From: Cytophagales bacterium
Lineage (GTDB): Bacteria > Bacteroidota > Bacteroidia > Cytophagales > Spirosomataceae
Length of the DNA stretch: 64,000 bases
Direction: 5' to 3'
Assembly (NCBI GenBank): GCA_004292855.1
Contig: RDXN01000045.1
Coordinates: 1-64,000, forward strand
Shown here piece after piece: positions 35,686 through 44,636 of this stretch. Numbering within the stretch: the stretch's first letter is position 1; the number at the start of each line of letters is the position of its first letter. Both the position numbers and the translations under genes were made by a program. Below the pieces are notes generated by a model. That model had not been told where the DNA came from, searched no databases, and saw only the letters and a program-made list of their open reading frames with translations.

Positions 35686-38358
35686 ATGAGACGAATTACC
35701 TGTACCCTTATTGGTTGGCTGCTTGGCTTTAGCCTGATGGCCCAAACCGCACCAACCAACATCGATTCCATTCCTAAAAAACAGTACTTCACGCAGCGAC
35801 TTGCGGGGACACCGATCAAGTTAGACGGTATTCCCGATGAGCCAGGTTGGAATACAGTCGATTGGGGTGGCGAGTTCACGCAGTACCAACCCAACGAAGG
35901 CAAAGCACCCTCGCAACAAACGAAATTCAAGGTTCTCTACGACGATAAGTACCTGTATTTCAGCTTCCGATGCAACGATACGGCCCCCGATTCGGTCATC
36001 AAGCGAATGAGTCGGCGCGACGAGTTTCCGGGCGACTGGATCGAGGTGAACATCGATGCCTACCACGACAAACGCACCGCATTTTCGTTTTCGCTCTCCG
36101 TGTCGGGCGTGCGGGGCGATGAGTTTATTTCGCAGAACGGCAACAACTGGGACACAAGCTGGAACCCGATTTGGTCGGGCAAAACGCACCTTGACTCGTT
36201 GGGTTGGACCGCTGAAATCAAGATTCCGCTCAGTCAGTTACGGTTTGGAAACGAAGCCGAAAAGATGTGGGGCCTCCAGGTTACCAGGCGGTTGTTTCGG
36301 AAAGAAGAACGTTCCATCTGGCAATATATCCCCCAAAATGCGGGTGTTTGGGTCAGCGGATTTGGCGAACTACACGGCCTGAACAACGTGCCCGCCCCCA
36401 AGCAAATCGAACTGGCTCCGTATGTGGTGGCCAAAACCGAAACTTACCCTCGGCAGGAAGGCAACCCCTTTGCCACCGGCTCCGACTCGAAACTCACCGT
36501 GGGCATGGACGGCAAAGTAGCCGTAACGAGCGACCTGATTCTGGACTTCACCGTGAATCCCGACTTCGGGCAGGTCGAAGCCGACCCCTCGCAGGTCAGG
36601 ATCGACGGATTCCAGAATTTCTTCGAGGAACGGCGACCCTTTTTCATCGAAAGTCGCAACATTTTCGATTACCAGCTTACCGGCTCCGAAGCAGGCGACG
36701 ACTACGACTCCGACCTATTGTTTTACTCCCGCCGAATTGGCAGTTCGCCCCACGGCAGACCCTCTTTGGGCGAAGGTGAGTATGCCAGCATCCCGCAAAA
36801 TACGGCCATTTTGGGCGCGGCCAAGTTTTCGGGCAAAACCAAAAAAGGCTGGAGCATCGGCATTCTCGAAAGCATCACGCAACGCACCATGGCCCAAATT
36901 GACGATGAAGGCGACCGGCGCAGAGAGGCCGTAGAACCGCTCACAAGCTTCTTTGTGGGTCGCTTACAGAAAGACATAAACGCCGGAAACACGGTGCTGG
37001 GGGGCATTTTTACGGGCGTAAACCGCGAAAATAACCTCAACGACCGGCTCCACACGGGGGCGTATTCGGGCGGGCTTGATTTTTTGCACTATTGGAAAAA
37101 TCGCACCTGGTATGTCCGGGGCAACGTGGTGTTCAGCCACGTGGTTGGGTCGGCAGCCGTGATCGCCAACACACAACGGGCGTTCGAGCATTTGTTTCAA
37201 CGCCCCAACGCCACCGAGGTGAACCTGGACCTCACCCGCACCTCACTCACGGGGACGGGTGGCACCGTTCGGTTCGGGAAAACTGGTGGCAAATCGGGTA
37301 AATTGGGGCAGGTGTTCAAGTTTGAAACGGGCCTTACCTACCGCTCGCCCGAACTGGAACTGAACGATATTGGCTTCATGCTCACTGCCAACGAGATCAA
37401 CCATTTTACCTGGGCGGGGCTGCACTACCAAAAGGCGTTTTCCATTTTTCGCTCGGCCCGGCTCAACTACAACCATTGGTCGCGCTGGGATTTTGGCGGG
37501 CCGTTTATGTATCAGGCGTTCAACACCAACGCCCACGCCAACTTCAAAAACAACTGGCAAATCGGCGGTGGGGCCACTTGGAACGCCTACGTGGTATCGA
37601 ACAATGCGCTCCGGGGCGGGTCGTCGATGCGCCGACCAAGTGGCATCAATCAGTGGCTCTATCTTCGGAGTGATTCGCGCAAAAAGGTGCTTGCCAACCT
37701 TAATATTCAAAACACGTGGGGCTTTGAGCAAACCACCCGCAATCGGAATTATAACCTGACTCTTCGGCTGCAACCGTTAGACGCCCTCAACATTAGCCTA
37801 AGCACGGGCTACAGCCGTACCTGGCGCAGGCAGGATCAGTTTGTCCAGAACGTGACATACAACGGTCAACTCCGCACCATCGTGAGCGAAGTCGATCAGG
37901 AAACGATGCGTTATACCCTGCGTTTGAACTACAACATCACCCCCGACCTCACGATTCAGTATTACGGCCAACCGTTTATTACGCGGCCTGTTTACACCAA
38001 CTTTGCCTACGTGAGCGACCCACTCAACCCCGTGTTCGACAAACGATTCCGTCGATTTGCTGCGGACGAAATCAGCCTCCAAAATGGGCGGTATGCCGTC
38101 GATGACAACCGCGATGGTAAAACGGATTACAGCTTCGGCAAGCCCGACTTCACCTTCGTGCAGTTCCGGTCGAATCTAGTAACGCGCTGGGAATACAAAC
38201 CCGGTTCCGAAATCTACCTCGTCTGGTCGCAGGGCAACACCCCCGACGTAGCCACCGACCCCGACACGCCCATCAACAACAGCCTGTTCGACAACGTGTT
38301 TGGCGGACAGGCCCGGAATATTTTTTTGGTAAAGCTGACCTACCGCTTCCTAAAGTGA
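35686..38358 (+). CDS. DUF5916 outer-membrane protein with a CBM9-like domain
   Basis: 890 residues from the ATG at 35686, with a signal peptide (about 1-20, GFSLMAQ). The N-terminal CBM9-like beta domain (about 35-220) has GTPIKLDGIPDEPGW, FKVLYDDKYLYFSFRC and GLQVTRRL. The C-terminal DUF5916 part (about 240-890) has VNPDFGQVEADPSQV and NFFEERRPFFIESRNIF, then amphipathic strands to the final aromatic-ended strand VKLTYRFLK. It is expected to be a beta-barrel in the outer membrane. Family function is unknown; carbohydrate handling is inferred from the CBM9 module. Confidence 0.9.
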   Translation: MRRITCTLIGWLLGFSLMAQTAPTNIDSIPKKQYFTQRLAGTPIKLDGIPDEPGWNTVDWGGEFTQYQPNEGKAPSQQTKFKVLYDDKYLYFSFRCNDTAPDSVIKRMSRRDEFPGDWIEVNIDAYHDKRTAFSFSLSVSGVRGDEFISQNGNNWDTSWNPIWSGKTHLDSLGWTAEIKIPLSQLRFGNEAEKMWGLQVTRRLFRKEERSIWQYIPQNAGVWVSGFGELHGLNNVPAPKQIELAPYVVAKTETYPRQEGNPFATGSDSKLTVGMDGKVAVTSDLILDFTVNPDFGQVEADPSQVRIDGFQNFFEERRPFFIESRNIFDYQLTGSEAGDDYDSDLLFYSRRIGSSPHGRPSLGEGEYASIPQNTAILGAAKFSGKTKKGWSIGILESITQRTMAQIDDEGDRRREAVEPLTSFFVGRLQKDINAGNTVLGGIFTGVNRENNLNDRLHTGAYSGGLDFLHYWKNRTWYVRGNVVFSHVVGSAAVIANTQRAFEHLFQRPNATEVNLDLTRTSLTGTGGTVRFGKTGGKSGKLGQVFKFETGLTYRSPELELNDIGFMLTANEINHFTWAGLHYQKAFSIFRSARLNYNHWSRWDFGGPFMYQAFNTNAHANFKNNWQIGGGATWNAYVVSNNALRGGSSMRRPSGINQWLYLRSDSRKKVLANLNIQNTWGFEQTTRNRNYNLTLRLQPLDALNISLSTGYSRTWRRQDQFVQNVTYNGQLRTIVSEVDQETMRYTLRLNYNITPDLTIQYYGQPFITRPVYTNFAYVSDPLNPVFDKRFRRFAADEISLQNGRYAVDDNRDGKTDYSFGKPDFTFVQFRSNLVTRWEYKPGSEIYLVWSQGNTPDVATDPDTPINNSLFDNVFGGQARNIFLVKLTYRFLK

Positions 38359-38423
38359 GGGGGATACTTCTTGCAAAATCTTAGTTACTTTGCCCTAGTT
38401 GCTTTCCTTAACTTCTTTATATC

Positions 38424-39053
38424 ATGACAAACGAACCATCAAATCGACGGGCATTTGCCCGGACTCTGGGCCTGGGTACACTTGGTGCCGGTGCTCTTTT
38501 ACTCCCCGACACCGCACTGGCCGGACCACCAACGGTTAGCAACAACATCAACCACGTCGGCCCCAAAGAAGGCTACACACCCCTGATCGGAACGCTGATT
38601 TCTATGCTCGACTGGGTCAGTAACACCGTCACCCTGTATCATAGTAAACTGACGGTTGAGCAGTTGGACTACCTGCACGACAAAGACTCGAACACAATTG
38701 GCGGGCTGATGATGCACTTAGCCGCTACGGAAGTTATTTACCAGGATATTACGTTCGATAATCGGCAAGACTTTTCTGCAGCTAATAAAGCCAAATGGGG
38801 CGTTGCTATGGATCTGGGCGAGCCGGCCCGGCAACAGATCAAAGGGAACCCATTGAGCTATTACAAAGAGGCTATCGACCAGGTGCGGGCGGCCACCAAA
38901 GCCGAAATGAAAAAGCGCGACGACGCCTGGCTGCTGACCGGCGAAACGAAGGAGTGGGACTGGAATAATTACTGCAAGTGGTTCCACGTCACCGAACACT
39001 ACGCCAACCACCGGGGCCAAATGACCTGGTACGCCAAACGGATGCCTAAGTAA
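38424..39053 (+). CDS. DinB-family protein with Tat-type signal
   Basis: 209 residues. The N-terminus has a twin-arginine motif (NRRAFARTLGLGTLG) and a hydrophobic stretch ending near ALAGP, so export as a folded protein is likely. The rest is a four-helix DinB-like bundle (LISMLDWVSNTVTLYHSKLT, IGGLMMHLAATEVIYQDITF, and FHVTEHYANHRGQMTWY), where His residues in MHLAATE and TEHYANHRGQ fit the metal site. DinB proteins are metal-dependent thiol-related enzymes; this one's reaction is unknown. Confidence 0.8.
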   Translation: MTNEPSNRRAFARTLGLGTLGAGALLLPDTALAGPPTVSNNINHVGPKEGYTPLIGTLISMLDWVSNTVTLYHSKLTVEQLDYLHDKDSNTIGGLMMHLAATEVIYQDITFDNRQDFSAANKAKWGVAMDLGEPARQQIKGNPLSYYKEAIDQVRAATKAEMKKRDDAWLLTGETKEWDWNNYCKWFHVTEHYANHRGQMTWYAKRMPK

Positions 39054-39159
39054 AGAGGGAATGGAATTGTCCTAAATCGTGTTGCATGAAGGATCGCCAG
39101 TCGGGAGCTGGCAATTATTACCATAAATCGGAGGGCTTTGAACCCTCGCAGATACAGAA

Positions 39160-40284
39160 ATGAGCAAACACGGACGCATTCTGGTCGCCATGAGTGGCGG
39201 CATCGACTCGTCGCTGGCAGCCGTTATGCTGCACGACGAAGGCTACGAGGTCATCGGCATGACCATGAAAACCTGGGACTATGCCTCGTCGGGCGGGACC
39301 AAAAAAGAGACCGGCTGCTGTAGCCTCGACAGCATCAACGACGCCCGCAATGTAGCTGTCAACCTCGGGTTTCCCCATTACATTCTGGACATTCGGGCGG
39401 AGTTCGGCGACTCGGTCATCGACCATTTTACGGGCGAGTATCTCGAAGGACGCACGCCAAACCCCTGCGTGTTGTGCAACACCCACATCAAATGGGATGC
39501 CCTGCTTCGCCGTGCCGACCGGCTCGACTGCGAGTTTATCGCTACGGGTCACTACGCTCACATTCGGCAAGACGTAGAAGGAGCTTCTGCCGGTCGGTAC
39601 GTGATTTCGAAGGGTATCGACACGCTTAAAGATCAGTCGTACGTGTTGTGGGGCGTGTCGCAGGAGAGTTTGAGTCGGACCAAGTTGCCGCTGGGACATT
39701 TGCGGAAAAGCGAAATTCGCGCGATGGCCACCGAGCGCGGGTTTATGGAGTTGGTAAACAAATCGGAGTCCTACGAAATCTGTTTCGTGCCCGATAACGA
39801 CTACCGGGGTTTCCTGAAACGGCGCATTCCGGGCCTGGAAGCCGAAGTAGCTGGGGGTAATTTCGTCATGGAAGGTACGGGTAAAGTACTTGGCAAACAT
39901 GAGGGCTATCCGTTCTATACAATCGGCCAACGTAAGGGCCTCGGCATGGCGTTTGGGCAACCAATGTTCGTGACCGAAATCCGCAAAGAAACCAACGAGG
40001 TTGTGTTGGGCGTGGACACTGATTTGTTCCGCGACGGCATGCTGGTAAGCAAGCTAAATCTGCAAAAATACGCGCAACTCACCGAGCCGCTCGACACTAT
40101 TACGAAGGTCCGCTACAAAGATTCCGGCACCCGTGCCACGATCACCCAAACCGAGCCGGACCGCATCGAGGTGCTGTTTGAGCAAGGTGTCTCGGCCATT
40201 GCACCGGGGCAGGCTGCCGTATTCTACGAGGGCGACGATGTAGTTGGCGGTGGCTGGATTATGAAGAGCTTTCGGAAAGGTTAA
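39160..40284 (+). CDS. mnmA: tRNA-specific 2-thiouridylase MnmA
   Basis: 374 residues. The PP-loop is AMSGGIDSS (about 9-17), the catalytic Cys pair is in NPCVLCNTHIKW and SYEICFVPDNDY, and GTGHY-like ATGHYAHI follows. MnmA thiolates U34 of tRNA-Lys, -Glu and -Gln. The length and all motifs agree with the family. It ends 5 bases before a convergent permease gene. Confidence 0.95.
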   Translation: MSKHGRILVAMSGGIDSSLAAVMLHDEGYEVIGMTMKTWDYASSGGTKKETGCCSLDSINDARNVAVNLGFPHYILDIRAEFGDSVIDHFTGEYLEGRTPNPCVLCNTHIKWDALLRRADRLDCEFIATGHYAHIRQDVEGASAGRYVISKGIDTLKDQSYVLWGVSQESLSRTKLPLGHLRKSEIRAMATERGFMELVNKSESYEICFVPDNDYRGFLKRRIPGLEAEVAGGNFVMEGTGKVLGKHEGYPFYTIGQRKGLGMAFGQPMFVTEIRKETNEVVLGVDTDLFRDGMLVSKLNLQKYAQLTEPLDTITKVRYKDSGTRATITQTEPDRIEVLFEQGVSAIAPGQAAVFYEGDDVVGGGWIMKSFRKG

Positions 40285-40289
40285 TTTGT

Positions 40290-41351
40290 TCACCTTTCAA
40301 CCTGCTCCTCCACACGTTTTTCATCGGCAACGGCTTCCACGCGCTGTTGCCGATTTTGTCGTTCAAATACCTGCATCAATACGATAAAATACGAGAGCAA
40401 CAGCGGGCCGATCACCAGGCCCAGAATACCGAAAATCGGGACGCCCAACACGATACCCGTAAGCGTGATGAGTGGATGCACGTCGCCCATCTTCCTGGCA
40501 AGCATGATGCGGAGCAAGTTGTCGATGTTGATAATGACGATTACGCCTACGAGCAGAATACCTATCCCCTCGCCTGTTGCGCCCTGCGAGAACTTGATGA
40601 GTGCGGCAGGCCCCCAAACGAGCGGTGTGCCAAGTACCGGAATGAAGGCCATAAAAAACGCAACCATGCCCCAAAAAGCCGGGTCGGGTGTGCCGAAAAT
40701 CCAGAGTGTTACGCCCGTCAGGATGGCTTGCACAAACGACACCAGAGCCTGCCCCAACACATTGGCGTTGACGTTGTTTTTGAGCGACTCGCCCAGTTCA
40801 TCGAGCGTATTTTCGTCGAAGGGCAAATACCGTCGGAGGCCCTTGATGAACGTTTTTTCCTGCGTGAACATGAAGTACAGGGCGAAATAGAGCAAGCCCA
40901 GAATGACAATAAAGTCGAGGGTGCCGCCCAAAATCGACGGAAATTGTTTGCTGGCAAAACTCGCTCCCTGCGTTGCCATCTGCTTTATGTTTTGCTGACT
41001 GGTGATGGTGAAGCCCGTTGCCTTCTCCAACTGATTGACCAGGCTCAAAATTTGTTTGGGATCGCGGGCGTATTGCTGAATCCGGTCGACCAACAACACG
41101 CTTAATGTGGCAAAGGGCATGATGATGACGATCAGCGAAAACAGCATCAGCAACACCGTGACGAGGGTTTTGTTCCACTTTCGTTTTTGCGTCAGGGTAT
41201 GAAACCACGGGCGAAACACAACAAACAAAATAGCCGCCCCCAGAAACGCGGTGGCGTATTGCCGTAGCCCGGCAATAATAAACCCAGCGATAATAATCAG
41301 GCTGGTAATGAGCAGAATCCGCTGCTGACGCGGGGTATAAATATTAGACAT
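40290..41351 (-). CDS. AI-2E family transporter (YdiK/TqsA-like permease)
   Basis: 353 residues from the ATG at 41351 (MSNIYTPRQQ). About eight membrane helices: paired helices at about 15-60, 65-95, a central segment and a C-terminal cluster (IFGILGLVIGPLLLSYF). The conserved family block PVLGTPLVWGPAALI and the GIVLGVPIFGILGLVIGP segment are present. Family members export diverse small molecules; not only autoinducer-2. Its 5' end lies inside a GTCCAACGTC repeat, so the start is uncertain and a 20-residue extension is rejected. Confidence 0.88.
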   Translation of the reverse strand: MSNIYTPRQQRILLITSLIIIAGFIIAGLRQYATAFLGAAILFVVFRPWFHTLTQKRKWNKTLVTVLLMLFSLIVIIMPFATLSVLLVDRIQQYARDPKQILSLVNQLEKATGFTITSQQNIKQMATQGASFASKQFPSILGGTLDFIVILGLLYFALYFMFTQEKTFIKGLRRYLPFDENTLDELGESLKNNVNANVLGQALVSFVQAILTGVTLWIFGTPDPAFWGMVAFFMAFIPVLGTPLVWGPAALIKFSQGATGEGIGILLVGVIVIINIDNLLRIMLARKMGDVHPLITLTGIVLGVPIFGILGLVIGPLLLSYFIVLMQVFERQNRQQRVEAVADEKRVEEQVER

Positions 41352-41430
41352 TGGACATTGGATTTTAGATATTGGATTCAGGATTGCGCCGAAGAAAAGT
41401 CCGACATCCACAATCCAATATCCAACGTCT
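41347..41430. repeat. GTCCAACGTC short-word repeat, copy 3
   Basis: GACATTGGACATTGGATTT on the left and ATCCACAATCCAATATCC on the right are degenerate complements. The repeat lies between the serine dehydratase and the permease gene and overlaps the permease's ATG. Confidence 0.7.
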
Positions 41431-41432
41431 TT

Positions 41433-42803
41433 TCAACATTCCGTTGCGCTGAGGGCCAGCCCCGCTTCGGAGGTTTCTTTGTATTTAGTCGACATGTCGC
41501 GGCCCGTCGCTTTCATAACCTTGATTACCGAATCGAGGCTGATTTTCTGATTTGACGGTGTGCCCGCCGTAGCCAGCAGAAAGGCGTTGTAGGCTTTCAC
41601 GGCCCCCATCGCGTTGCGCTCGATGCACGGAATCTGGACGTAGCCGCCGATGGGGTCGCAGGTCATGCCCAAGTGGTGTTCGATGCCGATTTCGGCGGCT
41701 GCTTCGACGGCCTCTATGGATTTGCCCGCGCACTCTGTCAGGAAGGCCCCGCCCATTGCTGAAGCCGTGCCAATCTCGCCCATGCAGCCCATCTCGGCTC
41801 CCGATATGCTCGCGTTGTGTTTCACCAAAAACCCGACAGCCGCAGCCGCCCACATGCCCCGCCGGAGCGTAGCGCGGTCGTAATGAAAATGGTGTTTGGC
41901 CAGATACGTCAGCCCCGGAATCACCCCCGACGCGCCCGACGTGGGGGCCGTAACCACAATCCCACCAGCCGCGTTCTCTTCCGAAGCCGCCAGACAATAC
42001 GCATTCAAAAAAATCAGGAACGAGTCGCTCGTTTGGGCCAGTCCTTTGGCCTGTTGGAACAAAATGGGTGCTTTCCGGCGCAAGCGTATGTTTCCCGGCA
42101 AAACCCCTTTCTGCCGCAGCCCCCGCCGAACGGCCCGGTGCATGGTGTCCAAAATCGCGTCGATGCGTCGATTAATTTCCTTATCGGGTAGGCCCGTGAT
42201 AGCGCGTTCGTTGGCAAGCATGAGGGTTTCGAGCGTGAGTTTATGGACGGTCAGGTGCGCCTTTAGCTCCTTCATGGTCTGGTACGGATACGGTACCGAA
42301 ACGCTCCCCGGCTTGGCTTCGGGTTCGCCCTTGCGGATAATGAATCCGCCCCCAATGGAGTAATATTCCTCTTTTAGCAGGGTCTCGCCAACCACATCCG
42401 TCAAGCGCAGAACCATGGTGTTGGCAAAGGGTGAATCGTACTTTTTGCGCTCAAAATGAATATGTTGCGGACCAACGTTCAGCAAACCAACCGCATACGT
42501 CTGCGTCGGGTCTTTGAGCAGGGCCGTGAGTTCGTCGGGGTCGGTGGTTTCGGGTTGCCAGCCGAGTAGGCCCGCCACTACGGCGCGGTCGGTGCCGTGC
42601 CCCTTGCCGGTCGCACTGAGAGAGCCATAGAGGTGAACATGCACTTCGGTGGCCCGTGCCAACACCTCAGTAGGCAGTTGCGCAATGCGTTGCCGAAAAT
42701 CGAACGTGGCTTTCATGGGGCCGATGGTATGGGAACTCGACGGTCCCGGCCCTATTTTAAACAGGTCGAAAATGGAGGTAGTGATGAACGAGAAGGTTGC
42801 CAT
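41433..42803 (-). CDS. sdaA: L-serine ammonia-lyase, iron-sulfur-dependent
   Basis: 456 residues, the length of the single-chain form. The beta part starts SIFDLFKIGPGPSSSHTIGP and the alpha part has GGIVVTAPTSGASGVIPGL and GCMGEIGTASAMGG, with cysteines in GCMGEIG, MTCDPIGG and IPCIERNAM consistent with the [4Fe-4S] site. It deaminates L-serine to pyruvate and ammonia. It precedes the AI-2E permease on the same strand, 81 bases apart. Confidence 0.95.
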   Translation of the reverse strand: MATFSFITTSIFDLFKIGPGPSSSHTIGPMKATFDFRQRIAQLPTEVLARATEVHVHLYGSLSATGKGHGTDRAVVAGLLGWQPETTDPDELTALLKDPTQTYAVGLLNVGPQHIHFERKKYDSPFANTMVLRLTDVVGETLLKEEYYSIGGGFIIRKGEPEAKPGSVSVPYPYQTMKELKAHLTVHKLTLETLMLANERAITGLPDKEINRRIDAILDTMHRAVRRGLRQKGVLPGNIRLRRKAPILFQQAKGLAQTSDSFLIFLNAYCLAASEENAAGGIVVTAPTSGASGVIPGLTYLAKHHFHYDRATLRRGMWAAAAVGFLVKHNASISGAEMGCMGEIGTASAMGGAFLTECAGKSIEAVEAAAEIGIEHHLGMTCDPIGGYVQIPCIERNAMGAVKAYNAFLLATAGTPSNQKISLDSVIKVMKATGRDMSTKYKETSEAGLALSATEC

Positions 42804-42840
42804 ACGGCCAGTTGAAGACAGATGATGTGCTCAAACATAC

Positions 42841-42868
42841 AAAAAACGCGATGCTTCGGCTTCGCGTT
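42841..42868 (-). terminator. Intrinsic terminator of the beta-barrel gene at 42898
   Basis: On the minus strand AACGCGAAGC pairs with GCATCGCGTT (one mismatch) over a CGAA loop and is followed by TTTT. Confidence 0.7.
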
Positions 42869-42897
42869 TGTGAGCAATCAAACATAAATCGGTTTTT

Positions 42898-43968
42898 TTA
42901 TGGACTCACCAAGTTCAAACTAACGTTCACATAGGGCGCATTACGGAGCGTGTTCGTGAAAATGGGCTGCTCGTTCGCTACCGGGTTTTGGGTGCCCAAC
43001 ACGTCGTATCGCCAGTTGATAGCCACGCCCGCCTGTACGGCCAACCAGACAAAACCAGCCAGCTTACGCTCGTAGTTCAGACGGGGTTTTATTTCGCTCC
43101 GGCGCAAAAACAGTGGATTGCGTCCGGTCAAGTCATTACCCAGGAAGAACGAGTTTCCCTCTAGCTCGTAGCCAAATGACAGAAGGGCGTTTGTGCCGAA
43201 GTTGCGCCGGATGGCCGCCCGTGCGGGCAAAATAGCCTCGATACCCCACTTGGTGTTAAATGTTCGGTTGTAGAGTAACACAGGCAAGTGGAGCAGATTA
43301 CCCCCGCGATAGGTGCGCGTGAGGCCCAACCCCCACATGAAGTTGTCGTCTTTTTTCCAGCCGAAAATGGCCGAGCCGCTGTAGGTGAAGTGGCGGCTGC
43401 TCAGGTCGCTAAAGCCACGGTAGTTACCATTCGCGTCGGCGTTGCCCTGTATAATCAGAAAATGTTTGTTATTAAGCGGCTTGAAGATTGTCGCATTGAA
43501 ACCTGTGGTGCGAAGGCCCTGATTCAATGTATTTACAAAACCATTGAAATTAGTATTGCTCGTTTGAGCAGTCGTGTTCCAATACGTCAAACCCAGGTTC
43601 AAAATCAGGTTTGAGCGTGAAATAACGGGTGTATTGTAGGCCAACCGAATGCCCCGATACGCATTGATATTCGTGTCTACCGGCCTATCACCAAGTATCG
43701 TTCCACCAGTTGAGGTGATCTGTCCGCCAAACTGACTCTCATAACCCACTGAAATCAGGCGGGTTGGTGTAATGTAAAGCACCTTTTGTGTGGCAAAGGT
43801 TTTCACCTTGCGGTCGTCGGCGTCGGTAAACTCATCGAAGTTTAGATCGTCGGGCGCGGCCGGTTTGGTCGTGTCGGCGGGGGGCGCGGGTTGGCGGTTT
43901 GGTTGGGCCAGCACCGGAACGCTTGTCAGCCCAATTAGCAAAAATATCTTGATGAAGTGTGTATTCAT
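42898..43968 (-). CDS. Outer-membrane beta-barrel protein, DUF6268-like
   Basis: 356 residues from the ATG at 43968 (MNTHFIKIFLLIGLTSVPVL), signal peptide about 1-22. After a Pro/Asp-rich spacer (about 25-50) there are alternating amphipathic strands up to a C-terminal strand APYVNVSLNLVSP. Features such as TPTRLISVGYESQFGGQITS and ALLSFGYELEGNSFFLG fit the DUF6268 barrel family, to which I assign it with moderate certainty. It lies with its own terminator and stands apart from DUF2147. Confidence 0.65.
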   Translation of the reverse strand: MNTHFIKIFLLIGLTSVPVLAQPNRQPAPPADTTKPAAPDDLNFDEFTDADDRKVKTFATQKVLYITPTRLISVGYESQFGGQITSTGGTILGDRPVDTNINAYRGIRLAYNTPVISRSNLILNLGLTYWNTTAQTSNTNFNGFVNTLNQGLRTTGFNATIFKPLNNKHFLIIQGNADANGNYRGFSDLSSRHFTYSGSAIFGWKKDDNFMWGLGLTRTYRGGNLLHLPVLLYNRTFNTKWGIEAILPARAAIRRNFGTNALLSFGYELEGNSFFLGNDLTGRNPLFLRRSEIKPRLNYERKLAGFVWLAVQAGVAINWRYDVLGTQNPVANEQPIFTNTLRNAPYVNVSLNLVSP

Positions 43969-43975
43969 GGTTGTC

Positions 43976-44006
43976 AAAAAAGGGAGCGCACCAACCGATG
44001 CGCCCC
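43976..44006 (-). terminator. Intrinsic terminator of the DUF2147 gene
   Basis: On the minus strand GGGGCGCA pairs with TGCGCTCC (one mismatch) around an eight-base loop and is followed by TTTTTT. Confidence 0.65.
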
Positions 44007-44035
44007 CCGTGGTCTAGGTGGAATAGAACAGGTTG

Positions 44036-44488
44036 TTATTTTTTGATTTGCCGCTTCCAGACGTCCGTCCGGCCAAACATCGACACGCCGATGTAGCCCC
44101 GCACTTCGAGCGTATTTTCGTCCACGAGTTTCATCTCGCAGGAGTAGTCGTTACCGCTTTTGGGTTCGTACACGCGACCTTCTTCCCATTTGTTGTCGCC
44201 TTTGTAGACGAAATCGCGGAGATTTTCGAGGCCTTTCAGGGGGCGGCTGCGGAGGTTTTCGTCAGGGTTGCTGATATCGGTGCGGGGCTTGCCTGCCTCG
44301 TCGTTAGGCACTTTGAGCCACACAACCCGCCCGAAGTATTTATCCCCTTTCTTGTAAATCTGTACCATGCCGGTGCCTTCGCCGTTTTTCCAGACCCCCA
44401 GCACGGCATCAGGGTTGTTTGCCCAAGCTGTCATGGTGGTTAGCAGCAGGAGCAATACAACCCAGAAACTCGTTCGTTGCGCAGTCAT
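44036..44488 (-). CDS. DUF2147 secreted protein
   Basis: 150 residues, signal peptide about 1-23 (TMTAWA). The small beta-barrel fold of DUF2147 is marked by AVLGVWKNGEGTGMVQIYKK near the start, FGRVVWLK, and C-terminal VRGYIGVSMFGRTDVWKRQ. Periplasmic location is expected; function is not known. It is a single gene with its own terminator. Confidence 0.88.
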   Translation of the reverse strand: MTAQRTSFWVVLLLLLTTMTAWANNPDAVLGVWKNGEGTGMVQIYKKGDKYFGRVVWLKVPNDEAGKPRTDISNPDENLRSRPLKGLENLRDFVYKGDNKWEEGRVYEPKSGNDYSCEMKLVDENTLEVRGYIGVSMFGRTDVWKRQIKK

Positions 44489-44636
44489 TTTTATTCGTTT
44501 GTCGATGATTGTACCGAGTAAACTGATCTTTTACTATTTTGTTTAAAAGTAATGCTATCATTTGTCTTAATAACGCCCCTAACAGTATAGAGACCGCCCC
44601 AAACCGCTTTTGCCCGAAAGCAAATCCTTTCCTGAT

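Noticed and set aside
39118-39960. Long minus-strand frame of 280 codons opposite mnmA
   Set aside because: MnmA on the plus strand has full length and clear motifs; the opposite frame has no recognisable family and is a shadow of GC-rich codon structure.
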